DNA of 64,000 nt. It comes from Calliopum simillimum (Eukaryota > Arthropoda > Insecta > Diptera > Lauxaniidae). The position numbers and the translations under genes are program-made. The notes beneath the pieces were generated by a model. The model made no database searches and was not told where the DNA came from. It saw only the letters and a program-made list of their open reading frames with translations. The DNA lies in the NCBI GenBank assembly GCA_951812925.1, contig OX638369.1:30678392-30742391 (forward strand), written 5' to 3'. Position 1 is the first letter of the stretch. Each line of letters begins with the position of its first letter. Below, piece after piece: positions 1 to 11,745 of the stretch.

Positions 1-141
1 ACAAAAGGAAAAACCACAAAATTTATTGGAAGGCTGTTTTGCATTACTAGCTTCGAGGACCACCACAGGTCAATCCTCATCAGTACCCAAAAGAATTTTT
101 TAAGCATACTAAAGTTAACTTTTTGCATAGATTTGATAAGA

Positions 142-1332
142 ACACTGTTCGACAATTTCGAACATTTTTTAAAATACATTAGAAAATCTAAAAAATTCTT
201 AAAGTAGACGTTAAAACAAAAATTACCGGTCTTTTGTGGTTTTCTCCAGCACGTTACATTTGTTTTAATCGATTTTTGAAGTTTTTTTATCGACTGTACT
301 TGAAAAATCCAAAAATACCGATATGCTCCTCATATCTGAGGTGTATCAAGTGTGTAGCAAACTTATGCAGGATATTGCGGGGAATATTTTTGTTGAAGAT
401 TTTAACCCTGTTTAACCCCCACATATGGGTCATTTTTGCCCTTTTCTTAAAAAGGTACAAAAATGACACCCAAAACAGGGAAATATTGAGTCAGTATCTT
501 CTACAGATATATGCGCTATTAAATTTCACTACTAGTTTCTGAACACGTAAAGGTCGAAATTTGAGCCCGAAATAATTACATCCCTGACACGCTTACGTTA
601 AGTTTTAAGAATTTTTCGTCTTTGGTAACTCTTAGTGAAATTTTTTGTAGGATATTTTTGCAAAATTCTTTAACCCATTGTGGCTCAGTTCAAGAAAAAG
701 GGGACAAAAAGACCCACAAAGACAGGACATAATAAGTTAATGTATTCTAGGAAAATGATCCTTGTGTGATTTCGTTATGATCTTGTGCGAACGAGTTTTG
801 TCCAAAATGTAGTTTTAGAGTTTTACAGTGGGGTGAAATTTGGAAAATATTTATTGTTAGAACTGCTTACTGATTTCAACGATTTTTTGTTTTGCTTTTG
901 GGATAAAATTTGGCTTTTTTAGTGTATAGCAAATATTTCTGTAGTACATACTGACTCAATATTCCCCTGTTTTAGGTGTCATTTTTGTAACTTTTAAGAA
1001 AGGGGCAAAAATGACCCACATGTGGTGGTTGTACAGGGTAGAAATTTCATACAAAAATATTCCCCGCAATATCCTGCATAAGTTTGTTAAACATATGATA
1101 CACCTCAGATCCTTTTATATAGTTAAATTCATCGATTTAACGCAAGAATGCGGTATTATTGTTTTTTCATGTACAGTGGATAAAAAAACTTCAAAAATCG
1201 ATAAAAAAAAAAAAAAAAAAAAATGTGACGTGCTGGGGAAAAACCACGATACACGTATTTTTTTTTTTTTTAACGTCTACTTTAAGAATTTTTTGGATTT
1301 TCTCATGTGTTTTTTTTTTGTGTCGAACAGTG
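142..1332. mobile_element. Foldback element, family A, copy 1
   Basis: Two long imperfect inverted arms, about 142-530 and 925-1332, flank a unique centre. The left end CACTGTTCGACA is mirrored by TGTCGAACAGTG at 1321-1332. Internal landmarks pair up, such as CTCCAGCACGT on the left with ACGTGCTGGGG on the right, and TATTGAGTCAGTAT with ACTGACTCAATA. No transposase is visible, so the element is non-autonomous. It is homologous to the inner part of the much larger copy at 6509-9363 but lacks that copy's outer 500 bp or so. Short ORFs in the arms are mirror-image artefacts. Confidence 0.8.
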
Positions 1333-1839
1333 GAATCACAGCAAAAAGAAAAATACTGCACATGAAAAAATTATATGAATGAACAAGACACGGCTTCTCC
1401 ATAAGCGAGACCAAAGTGCGCATACACTCCAATGAGTCTAGTGAAAAAAATTAATTTCTCGCTTTACTTCACGAAGGAGAATGCTAGATGGAAAGGCTAA
1501 AAAACTTGCAGGATTTCCGAAGCAATGTGGAATTCATTTAACAACTCGAAATCATCAGATCTGCTATCCAAAACCCGCACTGATATGGCATGAATTGCTG
1601 CAGATTGCACTGAACACTGGGCTATTAGCAAGCATATCGAAAGACTGGGTATCCCCATTGACTTTTTCTGGCGGAGTTGAATGTATGCTAAAAAAATGGA
1701 AGCTCTCGAACTCTTTCTTTACAATTGCCTTGCTCTATAGTCAGACTTAGTACTTTAGGAAAACCCTTTTTCAATTTCCGAAGATTTTGTGGAAAAGATC
1801 TGTTCTATAATATGTGGACACTGTCCACTTAAAAACATT
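1333..1839. other. Spacer with one unassigned short ORF
   Basis: No repeat was recognised. A plus-strand frame at 1481-1750 (89 codons) has a protein-like composition, with segments such as HELLQIALNTGLLA, but no family is recognised, no flanking exon is evident and chance is not excluded. It could be a decayed transposon fragment. Confidence 0.2.
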
Positions 1840-3055
1840 ATAGTAACCTCATCTCTGTAATAAATTTCATAGAAATCGATGTAGTGGTTTAGTCGTGAGA
1901 GCTTTATTTCTATTTGGGGGCATGCCACCGCTCAATTTGCAAAAAAATATCGATGCACAGCTCTTTCTTACGGCCTTTCCAACAAATATGATGAGATTTA
2001 GGCATAGAAACATGGACTGAACCGATTTCATTTGCCTATTTATATATACTAGAGTTCGCCTTGTGGCCGAAATTCGACCATTTCGATTTGACCATAAAAC
2101 AAAGGAAAAAGTTTTTATACACTTCCTTGGTCGATAAAACACAAAAAGCTTTAAATATTCTTCCGTAAGGTTCGGGTTATCAGCATCGGTGCAGCAGCTA
2201 AGTTGCAATATCGTACTTTCCATTTAGAGGCGTGTAGCTCCTACTAAAGAGCAAACAGTTTTTGATATCTTTCTATACCAAAATTCATAAAAATCAATCA
2301 TGCTAAATAGTGCTAACTGTATATCTATACCAAATTTCATAAAAATCGTATGCAGTATTTTCGCCATGAGAGTGTTTTTTTCATTAAGGGGCGTGGCACT
2401 ACCCACTGAAAACATAATTGCCATGTTATCATTCCTTAGTGCCAATCTCCATACCGAATTTCGTTGAAACCGATGCAGCAGTTTAGCGTGAGAGCGTTTT
2501 TTCCATTAAGGGGCGTGGCACCGCCCACTGAAAAACATAATGTCCACATTATCGTTCCTTAGTGCTAACTCTATCTTCATACCAAATTTCGTTGAAATCG
2601 ATGCAGCGGTTTAGCTGTGAGAGCGTTTCTTTCATTTAGGGGCGTGGCGCCGCCCACTGAAAAACATAATGGTCATATTATCGTTCCTTAGTAATAACCC
2701 TATCCCCATACCAAATTTCATTAAAATCGATGTAGCGGTTTAGCTATGAGAGCGTTTTTTCCGTTTAGGGGCGTGGCGCCGCCCACTGAAAAACATAATG
2801 GTCATATTATTGTTCCTTAGTGCTAACCCTATCTCCATACTAAATTTCGTTAAAATCGATGTAGCGGTTTAGCCGTGAGAGTGAGTATTTTTTCCATTTA
2901 GGGGCGTGGCACCGCCCACTTAAAAAAAATATAGTCCTATGCACTGCTCCTCCTCACAACCTTTCCAACAAAAAAAAAAATCTAGCAAACTGGTTGAGAT
3001 TTAGGTATAGAAACAGGGACCGAACCGATTTCGTTTGCCTATTTATATATAGATT
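1840..3055. repeat. Tandem array of about 125-bp units (GGGGCGTGGC)
   Basis: Five or six tandem units of 124-133 bp. Each carries GGGGCGTGGCACCGCCCAC, a CATAATGGTCATATTATCGT segment and a block ending in GGTTTAGCTGTGAGAGCG. The core motif lies near 2386, 2510, 2637, 2766 and 2899. Related flanks (CTTTCCAACAAA, then GATTTAGGTATAGAAACA and TTGCCTATTTATATATA) occur at both ends, near 1975-2050 and 2960-3050, as if one flank had been duplicated with the array. Tandem central repeats are typical of DINE-1/Helentron-type non-autonomous elements, but terminal structures are not clear here. A single diverged unit in reverse orientation lies near 45840-46060. Confidence 0.75.
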
Positions 3056-3102
3056 TTTAGATACACCATTCATACTGAGGTTGTCAACGATTCAAAATTA
3101 CT

Positions 3103-3438
3103 GAGCCAAGCGCAGTCAGCGTAAAATTTTGGCTCGTCTACAACAAACACAATATTGCAATATTTTCCATATTTCTCGGAATAACAACACCCATGAAAAA
3201 TTGGTTTTGCTTTTTTTTTTTGTATACACAAGAATCGAACTTAGTGATGATGCGAAATATTTGATCGTCACCAGTTGGTGTTGTAATAACTAGAAAATTA
3301 GGAAATTATTAAAATATTGTGTTTGCAGACGATCCAGAAAACCAAAAAAAAAAAAAAAAAAATTATGGGTGTGATTCCGAGAAATTTGGAAAATATTGAA
3401 ATAATATGTTTTTTGTAAGCGAGCCAAACTTGGCTCAC
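3103..3438. mobile_element. Foldback MITE, TTGGCTC family, copy 1
   Basis: Inverted arms at about 3103-3195 and 3355-3438. The left arm (GAGCCAAG ... TTTTGGCTCGTCTAC ... CAATATTTTCC ... TTTCTCGGAAT) is repeated in reverse complement on the right, ending CTTGGCTCAC. No coding capacity. A relative lies at 5099-5349. Confidence 0.65.
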
Positions 3439-3455
3439 TTTTTTCTATGCTGACA

Positions 3456-5098
3456 CCATTGATTTATACCAGAACTTGCTTCATTAAAACATTCCGGTAA
3501 AGCACATTGAGATAATATGCTTCAATTTGAGTTAAAAATCAGTAAAGACCCTTAAGGCCTACGCCGTTCCTACATGGGGGTTAAAGAAAACGATACTAAT
3601 GAGCTTGTTATCGAAAGTTTTTAAAAGTAGTATTTATATTCGAAGAATAGTTCCCTCTCAAAACAAAATCAATGATAGATTGTTAAATTTAATAAGTTTC
3701 AGTAATTTATCTATTTTTCTACTTAATTATATAATTATTTATTTGATATTTTTATTATATTTAACTAAAATAATAAAAATCTGTACCTGTTGATTCCGCA
3801 AAATCTCTTAAATATCGTTGAGTTAAGTGTTTTGCTTGTGTGACTATAGAAAATTTTAAAGCCTTGGGTTTTAAATTCGAATTGAATTAATATTTACATA
3901 TAATTTAATGCATTTTTCTTCTAATTTTTTTACTGAATTTAATTTTAATTTTTATTTTTTATTTGGAATAAAAATAAGGCAAGTCTCCACACACACACAG
4001 TTCACATCTGAAATGGTAAAAAAAGAACAGAAAAAAGAAGGAAAAAATAACACAATATTAGTTTTGCAATTTGAAGTTGTACTTAGAAAGTTGTGTCTGA
4101 TGGTATACATCATGCTCTATATTTGCTATACTTATGTAAATGCTTTTTGAGTATGTGTGGCGAAGGACAGCTACGAAAGTATGTACGAGACTATCAAGAA
4201 CTAAGTAAATGCTACATATGAGTTATGCTCTAGCACTACTATAGCACTAGTGATGAGAGTTGAGTTGTACAGTACGATGTGGTGGGATGATGTTGAATTT
4301 CATTTAAAAGTTGTTAACTCGATTTTTCTATTTTTCATTTTATTTAATATGAATAATTTATTTATTTTTATTATTAGATTTCTAAACTTTTCATTTATTT
4401 TAATTTGATTTAAATTTTTTGTTTATTTTTTTTTTTCTTTTGGCAGTTTTTCCTGGAACCACTAAAAAGGTAATGAAGCATTTGACTTTTTGTATAAATT
4501 CACACACTTGATTAATTTTTCTCATTGAATCTTTTGGAGACTGCATAACAAATTATGTGCTGTCTCCAATAAAAAAATTGACAAATAAATATACAAATAT
4601 ATGTATGTGGCGTAGGTACATACATTGAAATAAACAAAATATGATACTTAATGTGACTTTGCCAAAATTAACCCATTTGTATCGATTTTTGTTTGATTCT
4701 CAGTGAGTATTGTTTCTGCACCCAGCAATATAATGTAGCGAAAAACTAATTAAAAACCTTCCGATCATACTTGCTTTATAGAATGAGAAATATTTTTGAG
4801 TGTAGGCAAAATCGAGCAAAGCATTAACAGAAAAATTCAAAAAATTAAGGTCTTGAAAAAATAATTTGTCTAAAGAAAATTCGAGACATTTTTGATTATA
4901 AAATAACATCAAATTCAACTAAAGTACCTGGAAGCTTGTAAAAGTTGTTCCAAAAACGAGGAAACCACTACTACGAACTTAAAAATCTTGAGTGTTTGTA
5001 ATTAAGCTCAGAACAGATTAAAACCAAAGCCTATGGGATCTCATTCTACATGAATCTAAAACAGTTGGCATTGAATCAATATATGAACCAAGTTTTAA
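3456..5098. other. AT-rich sequence, no gene seen
   Basis: Strongly AT-rich DNA with short poly-T tracts and a short CA run near 3988. ORFs of 60-80 codons here have low-complexity composition (F, L, I, N, K) and are not credible genes. No repeat or RNA gene was recognised. Confidence 0.6.
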
Positions 5099-5349
5099 AG
5101 CAAGCCAACCACAATATTTCAATATTTTTTCAAATTTCCCGCAACTACACCAATCACAAAAAATATTGTTGTTTTCTTTTTGGATCGTCTAAGAAAAACA
5201 TTATATTTCAATAAAAACAAAAAACACCAAAATAATTGTTTTTGATTGTTGTAGTTCCGAGAAATTTTCGATTTTTTGAAATATTGTGGTTGTTGTAGAC
5301 GAGCCAAATAAAAACAACAAAAAATACTTTTTGCCAAAATTGGCTCACC
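5099..5349. mobile_element. Foldback MITE, TTGGCTC family, copy 2
   Basis: Left arm AAGCAAGCCAACCACAATAT and following AAATTTCCCGCAACTAC pair with GTAGTTCCGAGAAATTTTCG and ATATTGTGGTTGTTGTAGAC on the right; the end TTGGCTCACC matches copy 1. About 250 bp, no coding capacity. Confidence 0.6.
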
Positions 5350-5715
5350 TTTGGTTCTAAGCTGATATTCTTGTTTCAAAAAAGATGATTTCACAAAACC
5401 AGACTTCCAAGCAGAACCTGAATTCTAGAAGTTTAAGTTTAGATAAGAACCATACAATAGATTTTTCATAGGTCCCAATTTTTTAGAGTGTTGCAAAAAA
5501 TTCCAAAAACTCGTTTTTTGACACTTTGAATGCGTGCAACTAAAAATGTAATTTGTTGGAGAACTTTCGTTTTCAGAAACGAAATCTACAGATAAAATTC
5601 TAACGAAATCAGTATACAGGTAGCTACTAAGCAGAAGGCTTGGCATTCGACGGCCATTAGCTAAGCTGCTTAGAGTTTCGCCTCATAAAAAAAGAGTTTA
5701 ATCCCTCGCCAACAC

Positions 5716-6310
5716 GAGCTGATTTTTATACGAGGGTGTCGAAGAAGCACATACCGAAAACTAAGTGTACTCGGACATAAGGGCGTGGCACTTCTTATAC
5801 AAGCAAATTTTCAAAATTTCATAGTCAATGCGTTGTTTGAGAGAATGCAACCAAATTTCGTACAGAAACTCGAAAAAGACAAATCAAGCTCAAAGTGAAA
5901 ACTAGGTGTACTCGGACAAAAGTACATGACACCTTCGACACAAGAAAATTTTTGGAAATCTCGTAGCGCATGTGTTGTTTGAGATATTGCAACCAAATTT
6001 CGTGCAGAAACTACGAATAGTGAAAGCAAGTTTAGAGCGAAAACTCGGTGAACTCGGACATAAGGGCATGGCAAGCCAATTTTACAAAATGCCATAGTTC
6101 ATGCGACCAAATTTCGTACAGACTCTTGAAAGAGTCCAACCAAGCTCAGAGTGAAATCTAGACAAAAAAGCGTGGAAACTCCCATACAAGTAAATTTATT
6201 TATTTATTTGGGATAATGCATTCAGATTTCGTATATGAATTAGAAATAAATGAAGGAAGCTCAGTGCAAAAACTATGTAGATTCGGACAAAAGAGCGCAC
6301 AGTGGTATAT
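5716..6310 (+). repeat. Decayed array of ~140-bp Helitron-like monomers
   Basis: Four or five diverged units with landmarks CTCGGACATAAGGGCGTGGC (5772-5791), a degenerate equivalent near 5922, AGGGCATGGCA near 6062 and GCGTGGAAACTCCCATACAA near 6170. They alternate with TTGTTTGAGATATTGCAACC-type segments. These are the landmarks of the 142-bp monomer in the intact elements at 7163-8282 and 58545-59347. The typical 5' hairpin and the CTGG microsatellite are missing, so this is an old, end-less fragment. Confidence 0.6.
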
Positions 6311-7296
6311 TTGCGGAAAAATGAGCCAAAGTCACTTAAAGCTTTAATGTGTAAAACTAATTAACTTTTTCATACAACTCAGTGGGGCATATAAATTTTT
6401 TTTTTTTTTTTTTTTTTTACAGACATTTTTATTGCATTATATATTGAAACATATTATTTTGTTTTTAATTCAAAAAAAAAAAAAAAAAATAAAAAAATAT
6501 AAATTACACTATGCAACAGCCAAATCTCCCAGTGAATGCCACTATCCATTTCATATGTAAAATGGGCTGCTGATTCCGAAAATCGCATTATTTTTTTTTT
6601 TTTCTTTCGTGTCGTTTTCGAGATATCGGTCATTTTCGGTTTTCGAACCAAAAAAAACAAAATGGTTCCATTTAAATATAAATATCTCAAGAATTAATAT
6701 TTGCATTCAAATGTTTTATATGTCATATTAAAGGTAATTAAATTACCTACACATATTCACATTATTTTTTGGTTGGTTTGTTAGTTTTGGCGAAATAAAT
6801 TGATTTCTAAAAAAAACATTTTTTTTTTCGAAAAAATTAACAAAAAATCAAAATCAACTGCAGATTTATACGAAAAGAAATAACTTTTTTATAATTTTGT
6901 TTGTTTTTATATCATAGACTATATATTTGTAAAGAAAATAAGATACCACTTAAAAAAATCGATGGGAAAATGCAAAAGTTGTATACAATTCATTGATAAA
7001 TTACTAAAATGCGTTTTTGCCTATTTTTTTCGGTTTTTTTAGTAAACTGTCGATAATTGAAACTATTTGTAAAACACATGAGAAAATTCAAAAAATTCTT
7101 AAAGTAGGCGTTAAAGCAAAATACCCGTGTCTCGTCGTTTTTCTCCAGCACGTCAGATTTTTATACCCTACACCCAGGGTATATTCACTTTGTCCTTCCG
7201 TTTGTAACGCAGAGAAGGAGGCGTGGCAGGTATAGAAAAGTATATATATTCTTGATCAGCGTCACCTCCTGAGTCGATATAGCCATGTCCGTCTGT

Positions 7297-7309
7297 CTGG
7301 CTGGCTGGG

Positions 7310-7362
<53 letters not shown>
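7297..7362 (+). repeat. (CTGG)n microsatellite inside element A
   Basis: About 16 CTGG/GGCTG units at the position where other copies carry only a few. On the minus strand it reads as poly-(PASQ) in three frames, which is not a gene. Confidence 0.9.
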
Positions 7363-7363
<1 letters not shown>

Positions 7364-7599
7364 TGTGTTGAAATACACTTTTTGGGAAAACTGAGCAAGA
7401 TAATTCAATGAAATTTGGTACACTGCCTTCGTCGTCAAAGATAGCTCTGGGGATTGAAAATGAGCAAAATCGGTCAACGGACACGCCTACCGCCCATATA
7501 AAAATTATATTCAAAATGCAATTTTAGAAGTATTTTTCACGACAATGCAACCACAATACATATAAACACTACGAATTGTAAGCGCAAGCTCTGATGAAA

Positions 7600-8215
7600 A
7601 ACTGAGCGAATTCGGACAGGAGGGCGTGGCACCTCCCATATAAGCAAAAGCTTCAAAACGCTATACTGAAAGCGTTTTTTGAGATATTCGAACCAACTTT
7701 GACTCAGACACTAAGAGTCATAAATGAAAGCTCTCAGCAAAAATTGGTTGAAATCGTACAAGGGGGCGTGGCACCTCCCATATAAGCAAAAATTTCAAAA
7801 TGATATACTGAAAAAGTTTTTTGAGATAATCCAACTAAATCTCACTCTGACACTAAAAACTATGAATGCAAGCTCTGAAAAAAAACTGGGTGTACTCGCA
7901 CAAGAGGGCGTGGCACCTCCCATATAAGCAAAAGCTTCAAAACGCTTTACTGAAAGCGTTTTTTGAGATATTCGAACCAAATTTGATTCAGACACTAAAA
8001 ATTATAAATGAAAGCTCTCAGCAAAAATTGGGTGAAATCAGACAAGGGGGCGTGGCACCTCCCATATAAGCAAAAGATTCAAAATGCTATACTGAAAGAG
8101 TTTTTTGAGATAATCCAACAAAATTTCACTCTGACACTAAAAACTATAAATGCAAGCTCTGAACAAAAACTGGGTGTACTCGGACAAGAGGGAGTGGCAC
8201 CTCCCATATAAGCAA
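7600..8215 (+). repeat. 142-bp tandem monomers of element A
   Basis: The landmark GGCGTGGCACCTCCCATATA recurs near 7622, 7764, 7906, 8048 and 8190 (GGAGTGGC variant), an even spacing of 142 bp. Alternate monomers are more alike (GCAAGCTCTGA versus GAAAGCTCTCA variants), suggesting amplification as a 284-bp dimer. Confidence 0.85.
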
Positions 8216-9363
8216 AATTTTCAAAATACTGCAGTGTAGGGTTTTTATTTTTTGGCCAGGCCAAAATTTACACCCTTACTAGTTTTTTAATCGGTTTTTG
8301 AAGTTTTTTAATACACTGTACATGAAAAAAACAAAAATAACGCATTCTTGTGTTAAATCGATGCAAATAACTATACGATCCTTACATTTGAGGTGTATCA
8401 TGTGTTCAGTAAACTTATGGAGGATATTACGAGGAATATTTTTGTAGACAATTTTAACCCTCTAGAACCCCCACATGTAGGTCTTTTAACCTAAATGTGG
8501 GGGGGTCGAAATGACCCACATGTAAGGGTCTTAGAGGGTTAAAATTTGCAACAAAAATATTCCTTGTAATATCCTGCATAAGTTTACTGAACACATGATA
8601 CACCTCAAATGTAAGGATCGTATAGTTATTTGCATCGATTTAACACAAGAATGCGTTATTTTTGTTTTTTTCATGTACAGTGTATTAAAAAACTTCAAAA
8701 ATCGATTAAAAAAAAATCTGACGTGCTGGAGAAAAACGACGAGACACGGGTATTTTGGTTTTAACGTTTAAGAATTTTTTGGATTTTATCATGTGTTTTA
8801 CAAAAAGTTTCAAATTATCGACAGTTTACTAAAAAAAAACCGAAAAAAATAGGTGAAAACGCATTTAAGTAATTTATCAATGAATTGTATACAACTTTTG
8901 CATTTTCCCATCAATTTTTTTAAATGGTATCTTATTTTCTTCACAAATATATAGTCTATGATATAAAAACAAAAAAAATTATAAGAAAGTTATTTCTTCT
9001 CGTATAAATCTGCAGTTGATTTTGATTTTTTGTTAATTTTTTTCGAAAAAAAAAAATGTTTTTTTTAGAAATCAATTTATTTCGCCGAAACTAACAAACC
9101 AACCAAAAAGTGATGTGAATATTATTTGTAGGTAATTTAATTACATATACATAACACGTTTCAATACAAACATTGGTTCTTGAGATATTTGTATTTAAAT
9201 GAAACTATCCTTTTTTTTGTTCCGAAAACCGAAAATGACCGATATCTCGAAAACGACACGAAATAAAAAAAAAATGCGATTTTCGGAATCAGCAGCCCAT
9301 TTTACATATAAAATGAATAATGGCATTCCCTGGGGAAAAATTTTTTACTCATTTGTTGCATAG

Positions 9364-11039
9364 ATTTATTTGGATTACATAAATGCTTCAAAATATATGA
9401 GCAAATTAAAATGACTCTTGAAATGCATCGCTTGCAAATTGCCTTGGAAAATTACTAAACCGTACAACTGTGCGTCGTGGGTTCAATCCCGCGTGAACAG
9501 AGGTAATTTTTTTTTTCTTAATTTTTTTTTTCAAACTGATATGAATTTTTGGCTAACTCTAGTATGGATAAAAAAACAAAAATTCAATGTTCTCTTAAAC
9601 TTTAAATTCTTAACTTTACGTATGAGTCTAACTACCCAATTAGAGATATCCGTCAACAATAGGTTAATCAGACAATGTGTACTAACGGCAGCGCGATAAA
9701 AACAACGACACCAAGCAAATTCTTTTAATTTGATGCCCTCGCCAAATATTTTTGTCAAATGCGGTTTTGCAACATTTACGCTGCACGTTGTACATAGTAC
9801 CAACGAAATTTTCGGGCTTTTTTTTCGGAGTGAACAAGTGTTGGTTCCAGACAAATGTCTGGACTGCAGCAGCGCAATAAGTCCAACCAATGTGTACGAA
9901 ATTATTGAAAAAGCGTACGAAAGTAATCGTACTGACAGACAGACATATCAGACACATTAAGCAAAAGCTGCTGCTGCAACAACAGACTGGCAACACATGA
10001 CATGCTTCCACTTTACTTGTCCCGAAAATTGAAACCTGGTCCAAAATGTTGCAAGCCAAAAAAAAACCGCACATAATCTTCACTCTCTCTCTCTAATGTC
10101 TGCAATGAACACCAAAAAATTTGCAATGATCGCGTTGTTTTGCTTGCCTTGCAGCAATCCAGCAATAACAGCAATAGCATTTTTTCTCTTTTTTTTTTGA
10201 CATTTTTCTCTCATTTATTTGCTAAAAACTGCGGCCCTTTCCCTTTCGTTTTCCTGTAGAGACGGAACGGCAGGCACGTAGTTAGATTTCATGTCACTGT
10301 TTTGTGTATGAAGAGTCTGACTTGTTTTGGTCTGGTCTGGTCTGGTCCGACTTGGTTTGGTCTGTGTTTTGCATTTGAATTGAAGGCAATGGCAATAAAA
10401 ATAAAATTGAAAAGCCAAAAACTACTACACTCGTCGTATACATAGTTGTTGCCTAAAGTGCAGAATAAAAAAAAAGTGATATGGTGCGGGGCGGCGGGGG
10501 ACGGGTGGAATGTAAACAAACGCAGAAATGTTTCATTTAACCTTGACTTTGAAATTATTTTGCGCACTTTGTTTGGAGTTTTATTTTTTTTTTGCTGACG
10601 TTCGGGGCATAACTGCTATGGTGGTAGGTATTGCATGCAAGACCTTTTTAACTGTCAGCAGACAGGCAGCGGGTAAAGTGTGCTGAATTTTGTGGTGAAG
10701 GAGGCGAGAGGGGAAACAACATTAAAAGGAGGCATGTTGCGCGCTTGGAATGAGGAAAGGCGTGTTTTTCTTTTCAACGATCATCAAGAGAAGCAGCAGC
10801 AACGGCAGCGGCAGTAGTTGTGGTAAATTGAAGCAAAAGTTTGTCCGAATGTTTTTTTTTGGCAATTTTTATAGCGTTTGTTTGACACGGTATACTCGTA
10901 TATGGTACTTAAATTTAGTGTTTTTTTTTTTATAAAATTTCCACTTTATTAATTTTATATTATAATGAAATTCAACTTCTCTAGGTGTTCTAACAAAAAG
11001 TAAAGATTTTATATTTAAAAGTATTTAAAGTGGAAAAAC
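9364..11039. other. No gene seen; low-complexity tracts
   Basis: Contains a degenerate tRNA-like B-box (GGGTTCAATCCCGC near 9480), a CT run near 10081, a GGTCT run near 10327 and an interrupted CAGCAG/CGGCAG stretch near 10790-10820. Composition is richer in GC than the surroundings at 9800-10800. ORFs up to 133 codons exist on both strands but overlap each other and match no family known to me. Confidence 0.5.
10327..10372 (+). repeat. (GGTCT)n short tandem repeat
   Basis: Runs of TGGTCTGGTCTGGTCTGGTC followed by degenerate units such as GACTTGGTTTGG. Confidence 0.8.
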
Positions 11040-11283
11040 TGAAACAGAAATCCGGAAATACTGTCTTGAGATTAAAATGCGTCACATAGTGGTCCAGAAT
11101 GCGATTCTAGCTTGTCATAAGTCTTTTTTTTTACTTTCAATAAGCTGATGATTTATGTTTCTGGGTTCGTAAATTCAAAAACTGGAAACTATTTTTTAAT
11201 TATAAAAATATCGGACACTTTTCCCAGAAAATTATCACATCAAGATCGAATTATGGTTGCGAGGTTTTGAGGTCTCTGATTCC

Positions 11284-11745
11284 AAACTCGGGATCATCTT
11301 TTTTGAGAACAAAATAGTGGATCCAAAATAGAGTACAATTAAAAAAAAAAAAAAAAAATATTATATTATATCAAAACAAAATTTTGGTTGGAAGCGTTTT
11401 TGGAACGCTGATTCCGAATTCTAGATCATTTAGAACATTTTTTAAGAAAATTGTTCGTTATTTTGGATCCGCCATTTTGTTTTCAAAAAAGATGATCCCG
11501 AATTCGGAACCAGCAAAAATCCTTGCTTCTAGCCATAATTTTTTTGTGTCTAATCCTTTTTTGAAAAAACAAAAACTGTACGTCATTTTGGATCCACCAT
11601 TTTACTTTAAAAAAAGATGATCCAGAATTCTCAAAAACTCTCCAAGACGTAATTTTGTTGTAATCTTATCATTTTTAAAAAAGAAATTGTACTTCATTTC
11701 CACCATTTTGCTTTCAAAAAAGTTTGTCTAGAATTCGGAATCAGC
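11284..11745. repeat. GGATCCGCCATTTT repeat block, copy 1
   Basis: Three diverged units spaced about 110-125 bp apart, each with TGGATCCGCCATTTTGTTTT or a decayed form (near 11464, 11588 and 11697), followed by AAAAAAGATGATCC and an AATTCGGAATCAGC segment. The same unit is found inside the Transib-type element at 62560-62890, so this may be an internal fragment of a related element. No intact ends were found. Confidence 0.6.

Larger units (their letters stand above)
7163..8282 (+). mobile_element. Helitron-like (DINE-1/mini-me type) element, copy A
   Basis: Non-autonomous element about 1,120 bp long. The 5' end holds a perfect small hairpin, ATACCCT-ACACCC-AGGGTAT. Next come AAGTATATATATTCTTGATC, a GAGTCGATATAGCCATGTCC block and a CTGG microsatellite, the same order as the dipteran mini-me core with its (TA)n and (GTCY)n tracts. 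Then follow four 142-bp tandem monomers bearing GGGCGTGGCACCTCCCATAT. Near the 3' end is TTTGGCC-A-GGCCAAA, then TTACACCCTTACTAG. It sits inside a T-run of the foldback at 6509-9363, whose other arm shows the uninterrupted sequence and so fixes both ends. DINE-1 elements depend on Helentron enzymes; none is encoded here. Confidence 0.8.
6509..9363. mobile_element. Giant foldback element, family A, copy 2 (interrupted)
   Basis: Very long inverted arms. The left arm runs 6509-7162 and resumes at 8283-8490 after a nested insertion; the right arm runs about 8497-9363. Each arm is about 0.86 kb with almost no spacer. The ends CTATGCAAC (6509) and GTTGCATAG (9355-9363) are mirrored, as are GGGCTGCTGATTCCGAAAAT with ATTTTCGGAATCAGCAGCCC and ACTGCAGATTTATACG with CGTATAAATCTGCAGT. 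The centre near 8460-8535 carries facing CCCACATG/CATGTGGG-type motifs. No transposase is seen. Copy 1 (142-1332) matches the inner part. If transcribed, the RNA could fold into a long hairpin. Confidence 0.85.

Noticed and set aside
7168..7514. Three overlapping minus-strand ORFs rich in PASQ repeats
   Set aside because: They are translations of the CTGG microsatellite of a Helitron-like element, open in all frames. The same artefact recurs at 58550-58843.
9440..9510. tRNA-like B-box GGGTTCAATCCCGC
   Set aside because: No convincing A-box or acceptor stem was found around it. It may be a SINE remnant but cannot be supported.
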